Shown one piece after another: positions 50,780 through 62,988 of a stretch of DNA of 64,000 nt. Position numbers and translations under genes: made by a program. Source of the DNA: Portunus trituberculatus (taxonomy: Eukaryota > Arthropoda > Malacostraca > Decapoda > Portunidae); NCBI RefSeq assembly GCF_017591435.1, contig NC_059300.1:13190628-13254627 (forward strand), in the 5' to 3' direction. The notes under the pieces are model-generated. The model made no database searches, had not been told where the DNA came from, and saw only the letters and a list, made by a program, of their open reading frames with translations. Every line of letters starts with the position of its first letter. The stretch's first letter is position 1.

Positions 50780-51110
50780 ATCTTTTCTTCTGTCTTTTTT
50801 CACCTGTGTCTTTTTTTTCTAATTTCAGTTTTTTTTTTCTGTTCCCATACTTCCACTGTTCCGTCCACAAATCTCGCTTCGTCTTGTCTTTCCTTCTTTG
50901 CTACTCCTAGACTCGCTTTTTGTTTTCTCCTTTTTCTCTTTTTTTCTCTCTCATTTCTTTCTTCATATTTTCACTGCGCTGTTCCACAAATTTCGCTTCC
51001 TATTTTCTTTCCATCCCACATCGATGCTATCCTTAGATACGTTTTTTTTTCTCCTTTTTCTCCTTTTTTTGTCTCTCTCGCTCTCTTTTCTTTCTCCATA
51101 CTTTCACTGC
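50780..51110. repeat. T/C-rich tandem units of ~130-150 bp
   Basis: Two to three diverged units sharing TTCTCCTTTTTCTCTTTTTT, TTTCACTGCGCTGTTC and CCACAAATyTCGCTTC, immediately before the related array at 51111. Confidence 0.7.
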
Positions 51111-51560
51111 GCTGCTGTTCTCCCGCTCTCCAAGTCTCCTCTTCGAACATTTCCGCCTCTAACCTTCCCTATATCCAAGTTCTTCGTTAAATTTCCCCGC
51201 CTCATCTCTTCCCTTCCCTCATCTTACCTTTCTCCTAGCAGCTCCCTCGCTCTTCTGTTCCCTCGTTCTCTAAGTCTCCTCTTCAATAATTTCCGCCTCT
51301 ATCCTTCCCTATATCCAAACTCTTCGTTGAATCTCCCTCGCTTCATCTCCTCCCTTCCCTTCCCTATACCCTTCTCCCAGCAGCTCCCTTCTCTCTCGTT
51401 CTTCTGTTCTCTCGTTCTCCAAGTCTCCTCTTCGATCCTTGCGGCCTCTAGCCTTCCCTATATCCAAGCTCCTCGTTTAATCTTCCTCGCCTCTTCTCCT
51501 CCCTTCCCTTCCCTGTACCCTTCACCCAGCTGCTCCCTCTCCCTCTCCTTCCCTCTCCTT
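51111..51560. repeat. Minisatellite, ~140-150-bp pyrimidine-rich units (3 copies)
   Basis: The anchor CyAAGTCTCCTCTTCrA occurs near 51131, 51271 and 51420 (spacings 140 and 149). Each is followed by TTCCGCCTCTA-CCTTCCCTATATCCAA and then CAGCAGCTCCCT. The 241-codon frame at 50898-51623 spans both arrays; it is explained by the lack of purines (few stops) and shows no domain. Confidence 0.86.
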
Positions 51561-51702
51561 CTCCATCTCCCCTTGTCATCACCACAAGGCAGACCCGCAC
51601 CCTTGTATCACCGTGAAATATAAAATAGGGAACGATTCTCAGTAAGACTTCAAAAAAAGAAACGGCGCTAGACTGTAACGTAACTCAGACTGTTCCGCTA
51701 AC

Positions 51703-51725
51703 CACCGCCGCCGCCGCCGCCGCCG
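51703..51725. repeat. (CCG)n short repeat
   Basis: ACC, ACC, then six or seven CCG/GCC units in otherwise AT-rich sequence. Confidence 0.92.
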
Positions 51726-51963
51726 GGTACAAATGCTGAGGTTACTTTTTATTTCATTCTCATAGTTCAACTTAGATTAATTTTCCTGTTCCCTTATGTG
51801 TGTGTGTCTTTTTTAGTTTTGTTTGGCGCTTTTTTTTTTTTTTCTTTTCATTTTTGGTGCGAGAACAAGAGACGAGGAAGCGCCATTAGTGTTTTATCAT
51901 AGCTTGACACTGTGGGAACTCTATAATGTATGCCATTTTGAGCTTTTATTCCTTCCTTTTCTG

Positions 51964-51967
<4 letters not shown>

Positions 51968-52027
<60 letters not shown>
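51968..52027. repeat. (CT)n microsatellite
   Basis: 60-bp CT tract. Confidence 0.97.
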
Positions 52028-52030
<3 letters not shown>

Positions 52031-52218
52031 CTTAACGCGCCTTGTCTTCCTCCTCCCTCTCCTCCTATTACTCTTCCTACTCTCTCCCTTCCGTCATCTC
52101 TCATTGCCTTTCCTTCCTCCCTTTTCATTCTCCCTCTTTACTTCTTGCTTTGCGCCATCCACTGCTTGTTTTCCCAGAATCCGTTTTGATAAGTGAAGTT
52201 AATGTGTGGAGGAGCAAG

Positions 52219-52310
52219 CAGGAGGAGGAGGAGGAGGAGGAGGAAGAAGAGAATGTGTGTAAGAAGAGGAAGAGAAAAGTTTTTTTTGTTCAAGATGTGC
52301 TTCGGTACTG

Positions 52311-52388
<78 letters not shown>

Positions 52389-52434
52389 CAGAGAGACAAA
52401 CAGAGATAGACAGAGAGACGGAGAGAGAGAGATT
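52219..52434. repeat. (GGA)n, (GA)n and degenerate (CAGA)n cluster
   Basis: GGA triplets (52219-52244), GA (52313-52380), then GACAGA-type decay to 52434. Confidence 0.95.
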
Positions 52435-52491
52435 GATAAAGCAGCGTTTGTGTTTTATGATAAGATCGCAAATCACTGCGGTAATAAGAAA

Positions 52492-52493
<2 letters not shown>

Positions 52494-52564
<71 letters not shown>
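52494..52564. repeat. (AC)n microsatellite
   Basis: 71-bp AC tract. Confidence 0.97.
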
Positions 52565-52568
<4 letters not shown>

Positions 52569-52832
52569 GCACGTTCTTCAGTGTACGCCGCAGTAATCCT
52601 CCACTCACGCGGGAGATTCATTTCTACGGTACGGGTGGAATGAATTACAACTCATGAATATTGCATGGACGTGTGTTTAAGCTTTGGATTATTATATTAA
52701 CGCTCCTGCATAAATCAGTGGCTCCTGGATGGGGCTTATGAGGAGGGCCTGGGAGACGAGGGAGAGTAAGGAGAGCATGGGGAGCAGGGGAGAGGCACCA
52801 ATAAACCCGCCAACGCTGCTGTCATTAGCCTG

Positions 52833-52834
<2 letters not shown>

Positions 52835-52878
<44 letters not shown>
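52835..52878. repeat. (TG)n microsatellite
   Basis: 44-bp TG tract. Confidence 0.97.
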
Positions 52879-52879
<1 letters not shown>

Positions 52880-52936
52880 GTTCGGGTGTGTTACTCTCAC
52901 TCCGCGTCTGATAAACACGAGTACTTGTGTCTGTAT

Positions 52937-53272
52937 AGTGAAGGATGTGATGAGTTGAAGGTATATCTAATGTATTATGAGGGAATGTGAAGATTATTAG
53001 TGCATGAGGGATATACATTGGTGGTAGAGTAAGGAAGGGAATATGTAGGGATTGGATTAACGTTTTCGAAATGTAGAGAGAGGAGTTGATGTATATATGA
53101 AGTGTTGTGATGGAATATGAAGGTTATTAGTGTACGAGGGATAAACATTGGTGGTAGAGTAAGGAAGGGAATATGTATAGGGATTGTTTAAATTGTTCGA
53201 TGTGTCTGAAATGTTATGAAGGAATGTGAAGGTTATTAGTGTAGGAGTGCTGAACATTGGTGGTACAACATT
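52937..53272. repeat. Minisatellite, ~110-130-bp units (3 copies)
   Basis: The anchor GAAGrTTATTAGTGyA occurs near 52990, 53120 and 53229 (spacings 130 and 109). Each unit continues with GAGGGATAwACATTGGTGGTA, and two continue with AGAGTAAGGAAGGGAATATG. The third unit is cut short at CATTGGTGGTACAAC. The sequence is not related to the arrays at 33 and 51 kb. Confidence 0.87.
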
Positions 53273-53380
53273 TTTTTTAATCATTAGTATATTATGTTAA
53301 AATCTTTGTCATCTTATTCTTTGTATCCATGTCTTTCGTATTTTTTTATTAAGACAGTTGGAAAATAATCTTGGAACCAG

Positions 53381-53483
53381 TTAGAACATAAGAATATTAA
53401 AAAAATGAGGGAAGCTGCAAGAGTCTGTCAACCCTACACGTGGCAGTCTCTCCGAGCAAAGCTACTTAACTCCATCTATCACA
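53381..53483 (-). mobile_element. LINE 3' tail fragment, second copy
   Basis: On the minus strand, GATAGATGGAGTTAAGTAGC at the right gives the terminal codons D-R-W-S-stop. GCTTTGCTC, ACTGCCACGTGTAG, GACAGACTCTTGCAGCTTCC and CTCATTTTTT then match the tail at 45829-45905, ending in a TTCTTATGTTCTAA-type tail. The copy is cut just inside the coding end, a typical extreme 5' truncation. Confidence 0.72.
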
Positions 53484-53642
53484 GGTAGTCACGGGAACAG
53501 TTAGTCTGCATATTGGAGAAGAGAGGTAAGAACAATTAACATTAGGTACAATGATTTTGACTCCAGCACCTCCAGTAAGGAAAGAAAATGGGCGATCAGA
53601 AATATAAGCAGAGGGAAAATGTAAAAAGAAGCAGAGTGGGAG

Positions 53643-53647
<5 letters not shown>

Positions 53648-53707
<60 letters not shown>
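53648..53707. repeat. (GA)n microsatellite
   Basis: 60-bp GA tract in a purine-rich stretch that extends to about 54010. Confidence 0.97.
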
Positions 53708-53710
<3 letters not shown>

Positions 53711-54084
53711 TAATAAAGAAGGCAAAGGGAAAAGGAGAAGGAAAAGAACGAGGAAAGAAAACCAGGAGTGAAATGGAATGAGAGATATCGTAAAGGTAAG
53801 AGGAGGAAGGGAAGAGGAAGAAAATGAAAAACAGAATTATGAAGAGGAGATAAAGAAGTTGTAAAACATCAAATAAGAGAAAGAATGAGATCAAGAAAAT
53901 AAAAACAAACATAAAAGGAATACGAGAGAAAGGAGAATGAAAAGAAGAAGGAGGAGGAGGAGAATGTATGGGAGGAGGAGGGGAACACGAAGGAGAAGTG
54001 AAGGAGAAAGATTTTTTGGCGGAGTTCCAAAAATGTGGGAGTTGCCTCAGAGTCCTGGATCAGCAAGGAGTGTGTGTGGGTAGT

Positions 54085-54085
<1 letters not shown>

Positions 54086-54146
<61 letters not shown>
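54086..54146. repeat. (CT)n microsatellite, left arm of inverted pair
   Basis: 61-bp CT tract, complementary to the GA tract at 54362. Confidence 0.97.
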
Positions 54147-54150
<4 letters not shown>

Positions 54151-54359
54151 CACTTTCCCCACCACGTGTTCATCCCCTTCAACGTGTATAAATAGAGGAA
54201 AGGAAAATAGGGAAGCACTCGGGAAAGGGTACCTGGGAAGGGGCCGAGGAAGAAGACAATTTATGGGACAAAATGCTGAATGCCAGTTCCATTTCACCGT
54301 CCCTCTGGCAGTGACTCCTGAGCTGCACGTGAAGGCAAGGGGTGAAAGGTGAAAAGAAA

Positions 54360-54361
<2 letters not shown>

Positions 54362-54426
<65 letters not shown>
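54362..54426. repeat. (GA)n microsatellite, right arm of inverted pair
   Basis: 65-bp GA tract, 215 bp after the complementary CT tract. Confidence 0.97.
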
Positions 54427-54432
<6 letters not shown>

Positions 54433-54489
54433 TGACGTCACTGCAGGAAACTGGTTCGGGTGGAATCTGAGGCGGGACCAAACAGAAAG

Positions 54490-54905
54490 GAAGTAGATAG
54501 ATAAGAAGACTGAGCGATGTGGGAGTAGATAGACTGACGGAGAGATAAGTAGACAGGAAGACTGATAGATGGAAGATAATATGAGACGATGGGAAGAGAA
54601 GGGGGAAGGGGAAGTGATACAGGTGATTTATAGAGCAGTAGATACAGGAAGGCTGGTAGATACGAGATTGTAGATAGGATAATGACCAGAGAAGTACGTG
54701 GAAGACAGGAACATTGCTAAATAATAGGAGATAGGCTGACTGATACACAATAACAAGAAGATAGGCAGGAATGGTAGTTCTTTGTATAAATGTAGTAGAT
54801 AAGGGGACTCATAAAGACGTACGTAGACAGAACTGATACACAAAAAGATGGATTTAGAATGATTGATAAGGAAGGAGACAGACGGACAGACAGACAGACA
54901 GACAG
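54490..54905. repeat. Degenerate GATA/GACA-rich region
   Basis: Scattered GATAGATA, TAGACAGG, ACTGATAGA and a final pure GACA run (54880-54905) suggest an old, decayed tetranucleotide array about 400 bp long. Confidence 0.7.
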
Positions 54906-55934
54906 GCGGGTGCTGATCGTAAAGGGAAAGATAGAGAGAAATCCTGAAGATCAAAGTAGACGAATGGATGCGCATCACTGGCCATGAAATGGGGATGAAT
55001 TTTTTTTTTTACTCTGCGGTTCTCAAAAAAAAATGAAAAATAAAAAAAGAATGGTGGAAATGGAGAGGAGGAAGGGATCAAGGGAGCCTGGAGGGAGTGT
55101 AGGAAGGAGAATAGAAAGAGCAGGAGGTTTAAGGGAGCAATTCAGCACTGGGCTCATCAGTCATTGCTGCGGGAGGTCCCTGGCACCTGGCTGGCCTTGG
55201 CACCGCAACACACGGCTTACGCTCCGACCAGCCTGTAATCTGACACATGGCCGGGCCTCGACTCGTCACGCTTATACCAAAATAACGGAGCCTGATGACG
55301 CCGAGCCATCTGGCGGCGGTTCTCTCAAGAGGGAGACACGTCTGCCGCGCCTCGTCACCGCCTCTGCCGCAGGGAAGGAAGAGGTGCTTCAGTTTCCTCC
55401 TCGCAACACTCGCTTCACACTTGAATTTCTTTACACGGTCATTTTTTTTATTTCTGCTTCTCTTCTTTTTGTCGGAAAATTTTACTGAGACACATAACAC
55501 AAATCCTGCCTGCGGTAAGGGACCTTTTTCTGAAGGTTTTCCTGCAGCAATGTTGTGAAAAATCATTGTTCCTCCAGAATCTTCGTAATATATGAACGTT
55601 GTGGATGTAGTCAATGCAGGAGACGACTGGCATACATTGCTTTCCTCCTCCCTTCTTTTTAACAAAACAATACCTTTTTTTTCGTAGGACAATCTCACTT
55701 TCCTCGATACTCTTGAGATCTCCACCCAGTTAATTCATGTACTCTATTTTATTTATTGTATTTTAAAAAGCTTACCATCTTTTATAGTAGGGATATCGAT
55801 TATTTCACCCAACGTTTTTTTATAATGAGATTGAATTTGGACACTCTGTAATAAGTGCAAGTAATTTCATGCAAGTCAAGCAAAAGTGGAGTAGAACCGT
55901 TGATCGCTGTACTAGACCGTCCTGTGCTGGTAGT
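54906..55934. other. Non-coding stretch with a CpG-rich block
   Basis: 55140-55410 is richer in C+G and CpG than its surroundings and is open on both strands: 151 codons on + (55033-55488) and 198 codons on - (55129-55725). Neither frame has a recognisable domain or clear splice sites. A lost exon or promoter cannot be excluded. Confidence 0.4.
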
Positions 55935-56090
55935 GGTAATGGTGGTGGTGGTGGTGGTGGTGGTGGTGGTACTGGTAGTGATAGGCCCAGAGTGTAAAGA
56001 CTGTTAGTGTAATGGTGATAGTGACAGCGACTATTATAGCTCTGAAGTGGCGGTGATGGTAAAGGTTTTGGTGGTGGTGGTGGTGGTAAT
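55935..56090. repeat. (GGT)n runs in a GTGGTGATAG-rich region
   Basis: Pure GGT at 55937-55970 and 56069-56090 with degenerate GTGATGGT between and after, to about 56250. Confidence 0.9.
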
Positions 56091-56432
56091 AGTAAATGTA
56101 GTGTGTGCTTTTCATAATGACTGCTGGAATTGTATCTTATTAGCGTCAGAAGTGCAGTGATGGCCGTGATATTGGCAATGGTGGTAATAGTGGCGTGTGG
56201 TGGCAGTGACAGTGATAGCCCGGCATGAGTGGCGGCGAGGTGGTGGTGGTACTGGCAAGACACACAAGTGGGTTGGCCATGAGAGAGAGTGAGACCGTCG
56301 GCATAGGTGTGTGGAGAGTAATTTATCAGTTATTTTATGTATAAGTTGCTGTAGAATTAGGCAAGCAACTATTCTAGGCCACTTTACACACATACCACGA
56401 GAGTTGCCGCATTAACAGCAGATACGGGACTC

Positions 56433-56646
56433 ATAACCCTTCCAGTACTGGGACACATTTATACCTTGAGATTTGTGCACGATTAAATCATTTTATTGTC
56501 ATTAAAAAGTGTCTATGGAGGTCAGAAGATAAATAGCCACAGTCTTCACTATTTTAATCCCCACACATAAGTATCTGAAAATGTATAAAACCACCAAATA
56601 GTGAGTAGAATGAATATGAAAACGCGTCTTGGTACTGAAGACGTAA
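56433..56646 (+). mobile_element. MITE family A, copy 9
   Basis: About 214 bp bounded by ATAA and GTAA. The left end CCCTTCCAGTACTGGGACAC and the right end CGCGTCTTGGTACTGAAGAC match the inverted repeats. The internal GGAGGTCAGAAGATAAATAG and ATAAAACCACCAAATAG are family landmarks. Confidence 0.86.
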
Positions 56647-56655
56647 ATATAAAAT

Positions 56656-56658
<3 letters not shown>

Positions 56659-56693
<35 letters not shown>
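56659..56693. repeat. (GA)n microsatellite
   Basis: 35-bp GA tract, 12 bp after the MITE. Confidence 0.96.
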
Positions 56694-56699
<6 letters not shown>

Positions 56700-57020
56700 A
56701 TACTGAAAACCTTCCTCTCTCTCTCACTCTCTTCTCATCTGTACTCTATATTTAATCCTCTCCCGCCGTGGTGAGGTGTGCGACTAGTCCATCTCGGCTC
56801 CCATTACGCAAGCCGCGGCCCGTGACGGCTACACCTTCCATGGCTAATTATAATAACTCACCGCGGCTGCTCCTCGCTTCATTTCGATCTAGATGATGCT
56901 CGCCTCATCCTCTCTCGTCCTATTTATTTATTATTTTTACATGGATGCCTTTTTTTTTTTTTTACTGTATCAACCAACCTTGACGTCAGCATACATTTGT
57001 GTTTAGTAGGTCGCTTGTCC

Positions 57021-57133
<113 letters not shown>

Positions 57134-57377
57134 GGACGCCAGATAAGTGACTATAGTACATGATATACAGGTAGGTAGCAGTAGTAGGGAAGCATAAATC
57201 ACAGGTGTTGATAAAACAGTTCTGCCACATCCAATCACTTTAAACACACAGAACCTACACTCTCCTTACTACGGCAGTGCGATTGATCAAACTGCTATGG
57301 AAGAGCGAACCAGTCTTATCTACACCACTTATCCAACTAATACGTAGAAAGATCATGTATAATTGTGGTCTTTAGTT

Positions 57378-57400
57378 TCTCTCTCTCTCTCTCTCTCTCT
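57378..57400. repeat. Short (CT)n tract
   Basis: About 23 bp of CT, followed by CCCTCTTTCTAG. Confidence 0.9.
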
Positions 57401-57543
57401 CCCTCTTTCTAGTATCGCCGCCCTACGCAGACAGCATCCCGCGCCTTGGTTTTATTACTGGTTGACTCACGCCTCCTCCAGCAGCTGTTTCTCGGAGCTA
57501 ACCCGTATTTTGGCCGCGGCACTAACACCCAGCCACCTTCCTT

Positions 57544-57547
<4 letters not shown>

Positions 57548-57577
<30 letters not shown>
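57548..57577. repeat. (GA)n microsatellite
   Basis: 30-bp GA tract, 113 bp left of a complementary 87-bp CT tract. Confidence 0.95.
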
Positions 57578-57580
<3 letters not shown>

Positions 57581-57689
57581 ATGTTTGATGTTAAAAGTGT
57601 GTTTGTTTTCCTATTATGAACTGAACAGCTTAGGAACATCCCATACCAGTGTGACAGTGTGCAAAGTAGTGATGTGCAGGATAATAAAG

Positions 57690-57776
<87 letters not shown>
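57690..57776. repeat. (CT)n microsatellite
   Basis: 87-bp perfect CT tract. Confidence 0.97.
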
Positions 57777-57778
<2 letters not shown>

Positions 57779-57819
57779 ATGAAGCGCTCTGCCACATCAC
57801 CTCATAATTTACATCCTCC

Positions 57820-57821
<2 letters not shown>

Positions 57822-57878
<57 letters not shown>
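57822..57878. repeat. (TG)n microsatellite
   Basis: 57-bp TG tract. Confidence 0.97.
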
Positions 57879-57879
<1 letters not shown>

Positions 57880-58497
57880 ATCTTCCGAGTGGGTGCCTCA
57901 TGCCTCGCACGTCACCAGCATGCGGGTTTGGTATTGATTCACGTGGCATTATATCAAAGTGAAATCACCAGATCCTCTGCCGGGTGATTAGACAGCCTGT
58001 TGTTGACTCTCGTGGCGGTTGGTGAGGACTGCATCCTTGTTTTGAGGGAATTTAGGTACGATAATGTAGGTTGTCATACATACACACACACACACACACA
58101 CATGCACACACCACAGCTTCGTTAGGGCCTTAACAAATTCTGGTGCCCTTGGTTTGTGTATGTCTCTGATCCCTCGTGACGTCAGCAAAGTGTGCAAGGT
58201 TATGCATCAGAGGCGGAGATGGAAAGAGAAGGGAAACAGTCAGGTGGGTGTGGTCGGACATTCCAAAATAACTACTAGCAAGGGGGTGATGTAAACGGGA
58301 AGAGGCGAATCAAGGACCAGGAAATGAGGCTCAATTAAATTTGGACCTGAGCACCTCGGCCAGGTGTTCGGGGTAAGGACTGACGCGGTGTATCTCGTCA
58401 ATGCGATAAACTTCTTGTGTATTTGATGTGCCGTAACGAAAAGAAATTATCACTGTCGAACTTTTTTTTATGAATTTTCTGAAACGTTGCATGTATC

Positions 58498-58647
<150 letters not shown>

Positions 58648-59011
58648 ATACTTGTGTAATACAGCCTTACTTCTTTTATATTTGTCAAGCAGTGTTCAAT
58701 CTTTTTAGTTCTCTCTTTTTTTCTCATTTTCTGAAGGTTAGTATTCGTGATAGGAAGTGTAAAGGGCAACAGATGCAAACTTACCCTGAGATAATTTCAC
58801 ACACAGGAATGTAACTTACCCCACCACAAAATACGCAGCGTTTGTGTTCTTAGTGCTTCATTTTCTCCTTCACCGTGCCACGTGGACTGAGCAATGTACA
58901 CAACCGTAACTAACTCTCCGCTCCTGCATGCCTCAGTGATGTGGAGTAATAGTTTGTTTGATTCACACTCCATCTGCCATCCACTTCCCTCCGCCCACAA
59001 TCTGACCTACG

Positions 59012-61043
<2,032 letters not shown>

Positions 61044-61076
<33 letters not shown>
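61044..61076. repeat. (TG)n microsatellite, 3' flank of SINE
   Basis: 33-bp TG tract abutting the 3' end of the minus-strand SINE. Confidence 0.96.
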
Positions 61077-61077
<1 letters not shown>

Positions 61078-61312
61078 CGAGACAGCCAGACGTTGTGTGA
61101 GCTGTGATCTTCGTGGCCTGAGACCAGGCACACACCACACACCGGGACAACAAGGTCACAACTCCTCGATTTACATCCCGTACCTACTCACTGCTAGGTG
61201 AACAGGGGCTACACGTGAAAGGAGACACAACCAAATATCTCCACCCGGCCGGGGAATCGAACCCCGGTCATCTAGCTTGTGAAGCCAGCCCTCTAACCAC
61301 TGAGCTACCGGG

Positions 61313-61314
<2 letters not shown>
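61077..61314 (-). mobile_element. tRNA-derived SINE (copy 3, family V body with different head)
   Basis: On the minus strand the head (61314-61243) is a nearly intact tRNA fold: A-box TAGCTCAGTGG, anticodon stem CTGGC/GCTAG around loop TTCACAA, T-arm CCGGGGTTCGATTCCCCGG with the B-box inside, and acceptor strands GCCCGGT and GCCGGGT that pair apart from the outermost bases. The body (CCCCTGTTCACCTAGCAGTG, AGGTACGGGATGTAAATCGA) is the one found in copies 1 and 2, but the head sequence is clearly different. Both flanks are (TG)n, which is (CA)n in the sense orientation. No CCA or pol III terminator needed for a real tRNA is evident directly after the head. Confidence 0.88.

Positions 61315-61360
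<46 letters not shown>
61315..61360. repeat. (TG)n microsatellite, 5' flank of SINE
   Basis: 46-bp TG tract directly abutting the SINE head. Confidence 0.97.
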
Positions 61361-61361
<1 letters not shown>

Positions 61362-61469
61362 GGTACATCGCTTTTAATTTCCTGGTACACCTAAGTTAAG
61401 AAATTCCCGTTAAGAATTGTTTTGTTGTTCTTGTTCCTGGTTCCTTTGTCGTGGTGGTCACTGAGGGTA

Positions 61470-61835
61470 GAGGAGGAGGAGGAGGAGGAGGAGGAGGAGG
61501 AGGAGGAGGAGGAGGAGGAGGAGGAGGAGGGAGGAGGAGGAGGAGGAGGAGGAGGAGGAGGAGGAGGAGGAGGAGGAGGAGGAGGAGGAGGAGGAGGAGG
61601 AGGAAGAGAAAGAGAAAGAGGAAGAGGAAGAAGAAGAGAAAGAGGAGGAAGAGGAGAAAGAGGAAGAGAAGGACGAGGAGAAGGAAAGGGAGGAAGAGAA
61701 GAAATAGGAATAGAAGGAGTAAGAGAAAGAAGAGGAGAAGGAGAAAGAATAGAAAAAGGAAGAGCAAGACGAAGAAGAGAAAAAGGAAGACGGAAAGGAA
61801 AGGAATACAACAAAAGGAAAAAAAACAACAGAGAG
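61470..61835. repeat. (GGA)n array grading into GAAGAG purine tract
   Basis: About 133 bp of nearly perfect GGA (61470-61602, with one dropped base near 61530), then progressively degenerate GAAGAG/GAAAGA purine sequence to about 61835. There are almost no pyrimidines on this strand over 360 bp, which explains the long frames on both strands. Confidence 0.96.
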
Positions 61836-62110
61836 TGACACACAGTCAGGCAAACGAACAGAACACGAACTATACAAACATAACACTTAAAATTCTCAGT
61901 TATATACATTTCCTTTATCAGATGAAGAGTGTTACGTGTTTTATCCTTCTCTTTATTTTTGTTGATGGCCTCGCGCAAGTGTGTGTAATCGGAGCGTTCG
62001 GTAATGTGTTGCAGTTTCATTAGACGTTAATTCTGTGGCAGTGGAACAGTCGGTGTTTCTGCGCAGACATTAAACCAGTCACATAAAGTAGTGTGGTAAG
62101 TACGGAGCTC

Positions 62111-62112
<2 letters not shown>

Positions 62113-62166
<54 letters not shown>
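62113..62166. repeat. (TG)n microsatellite
   Basis: 54-bp TG tract. Confidence 0.97.
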
Positions 62167-62167
<1 letters not shown>

Positions 62168-62222
62168 TGGTCGTTCGTTAAGTTTAGTTATTGCTTTTAG
62201 ATATTTATACACGGTAGACTGG

Positions 62223-62252
62223 CCACCACCACCAACACCACCACCACCACCG
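62223..62252. repeat. (CAC)n short repeat
   Basis: ACC triplets with one AAC variant. Confidence 0.9.
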
Positions 62253-62315
62253 TTACAACCTCCACCTCCGCAGTCTTAAATAACACGGCCCATTGATGTC
62301 ACATTACACCTACAC

Positions 62316-62317
<2 letters not shown>

Positions 62318-62365
<48 letters not shown>
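62318..62365. repeat. (CT)n microsatellite
   Basis: 48-bp CT tract. Confidence 0.97.
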
Positions 62366-62367
<2 letters not shown>

Positions 62368-62820
62368 ACAACACAGTACCATTTAACTGTCACTTTCTAC
62401 ATAAAAGCTCAACAAACTTCGCTTCCTCAGCACATTATTACCCTTTGCTGCACCAACACTTCCCCATTCATGTCCACACCAGATGCTTTCATGTAAGTGT
62501 CCTCGTGCGTCTCCTCGTGGCGGTTTGATGCTCATAAGTAAAGGGGAAGGGAAAAGATTATTGTCTCCACGTCTACCAACCATTAGCCCGGACTTGCCGC
62601 ACCTCTCACGATCTTCCAGCTCTCCATCACTTACCCCCTTCACCTAAAGCCTGTCTCGCCACCACTACCACTACTACCAACGCTACCAACGCTGCTATAA
62701 CCACCGCTAGCCACTATATCCACCGCCAGCCACCTTCCCCTTGCTCCATCTCTCATCCTTATGTCCTTGTTCCCATTCTTGTTCGCCCTCTCTCTCTCTC
62801 TCTTGTTTTTTCCCTATCCT

Positions 62821-62825
<5 letters not shown>

Positions 62826-62885
<60 letters not shown>

Positions 62886-62890
62886 CTCGC
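62826..62890. repeat. (CT)n microsatellite
   Basis: About 56 bp of CT, then CGCTCTCGCT. Confidence 0.96.
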
Positions 62891-62988
62891 TTTCTTCACC
62901 TCCCTGTCTCAGCATCACCACACTAGACACTGGCCAGCGACTTCTCTTTATCTCCACTTTCTAGCCCATAACGTTGACGCCTCCCTCC

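Noticed and set aside
50898..51623. 241-codon + strand open frame, the longest in the window
   Set aside because: It lies entirely in pyrimidine-rich minisatellites. It is almost only S, L, F and P and shows the tandem units; no domain or splice context.
54179..54748. 189-codon minus-strand frame
   Set aside because: Made of the GA microsatellite plus decayed GATA/GACA repeats, with no domain.
55129..55725. 198-codon minus-strand open frame
   Set aside because: No recognisable domain, no clear splice sites, and an overlapping + strand frame of similar quality. About this length is expected roughly once by chance in a window of this size.
61243..61314. Functional tRNA gene on the minus strand
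   Set aside because: It folds well, but it continues into the same SINE body as copies 1 and 2 and has no terminator, so it is the SINE promoter head.
61391..62020. 209-codon minus-strand and 190-codon + strand frames
   Set aside because: Translations of the GGA/GAAGAG purine tract; no independent protein sequence.
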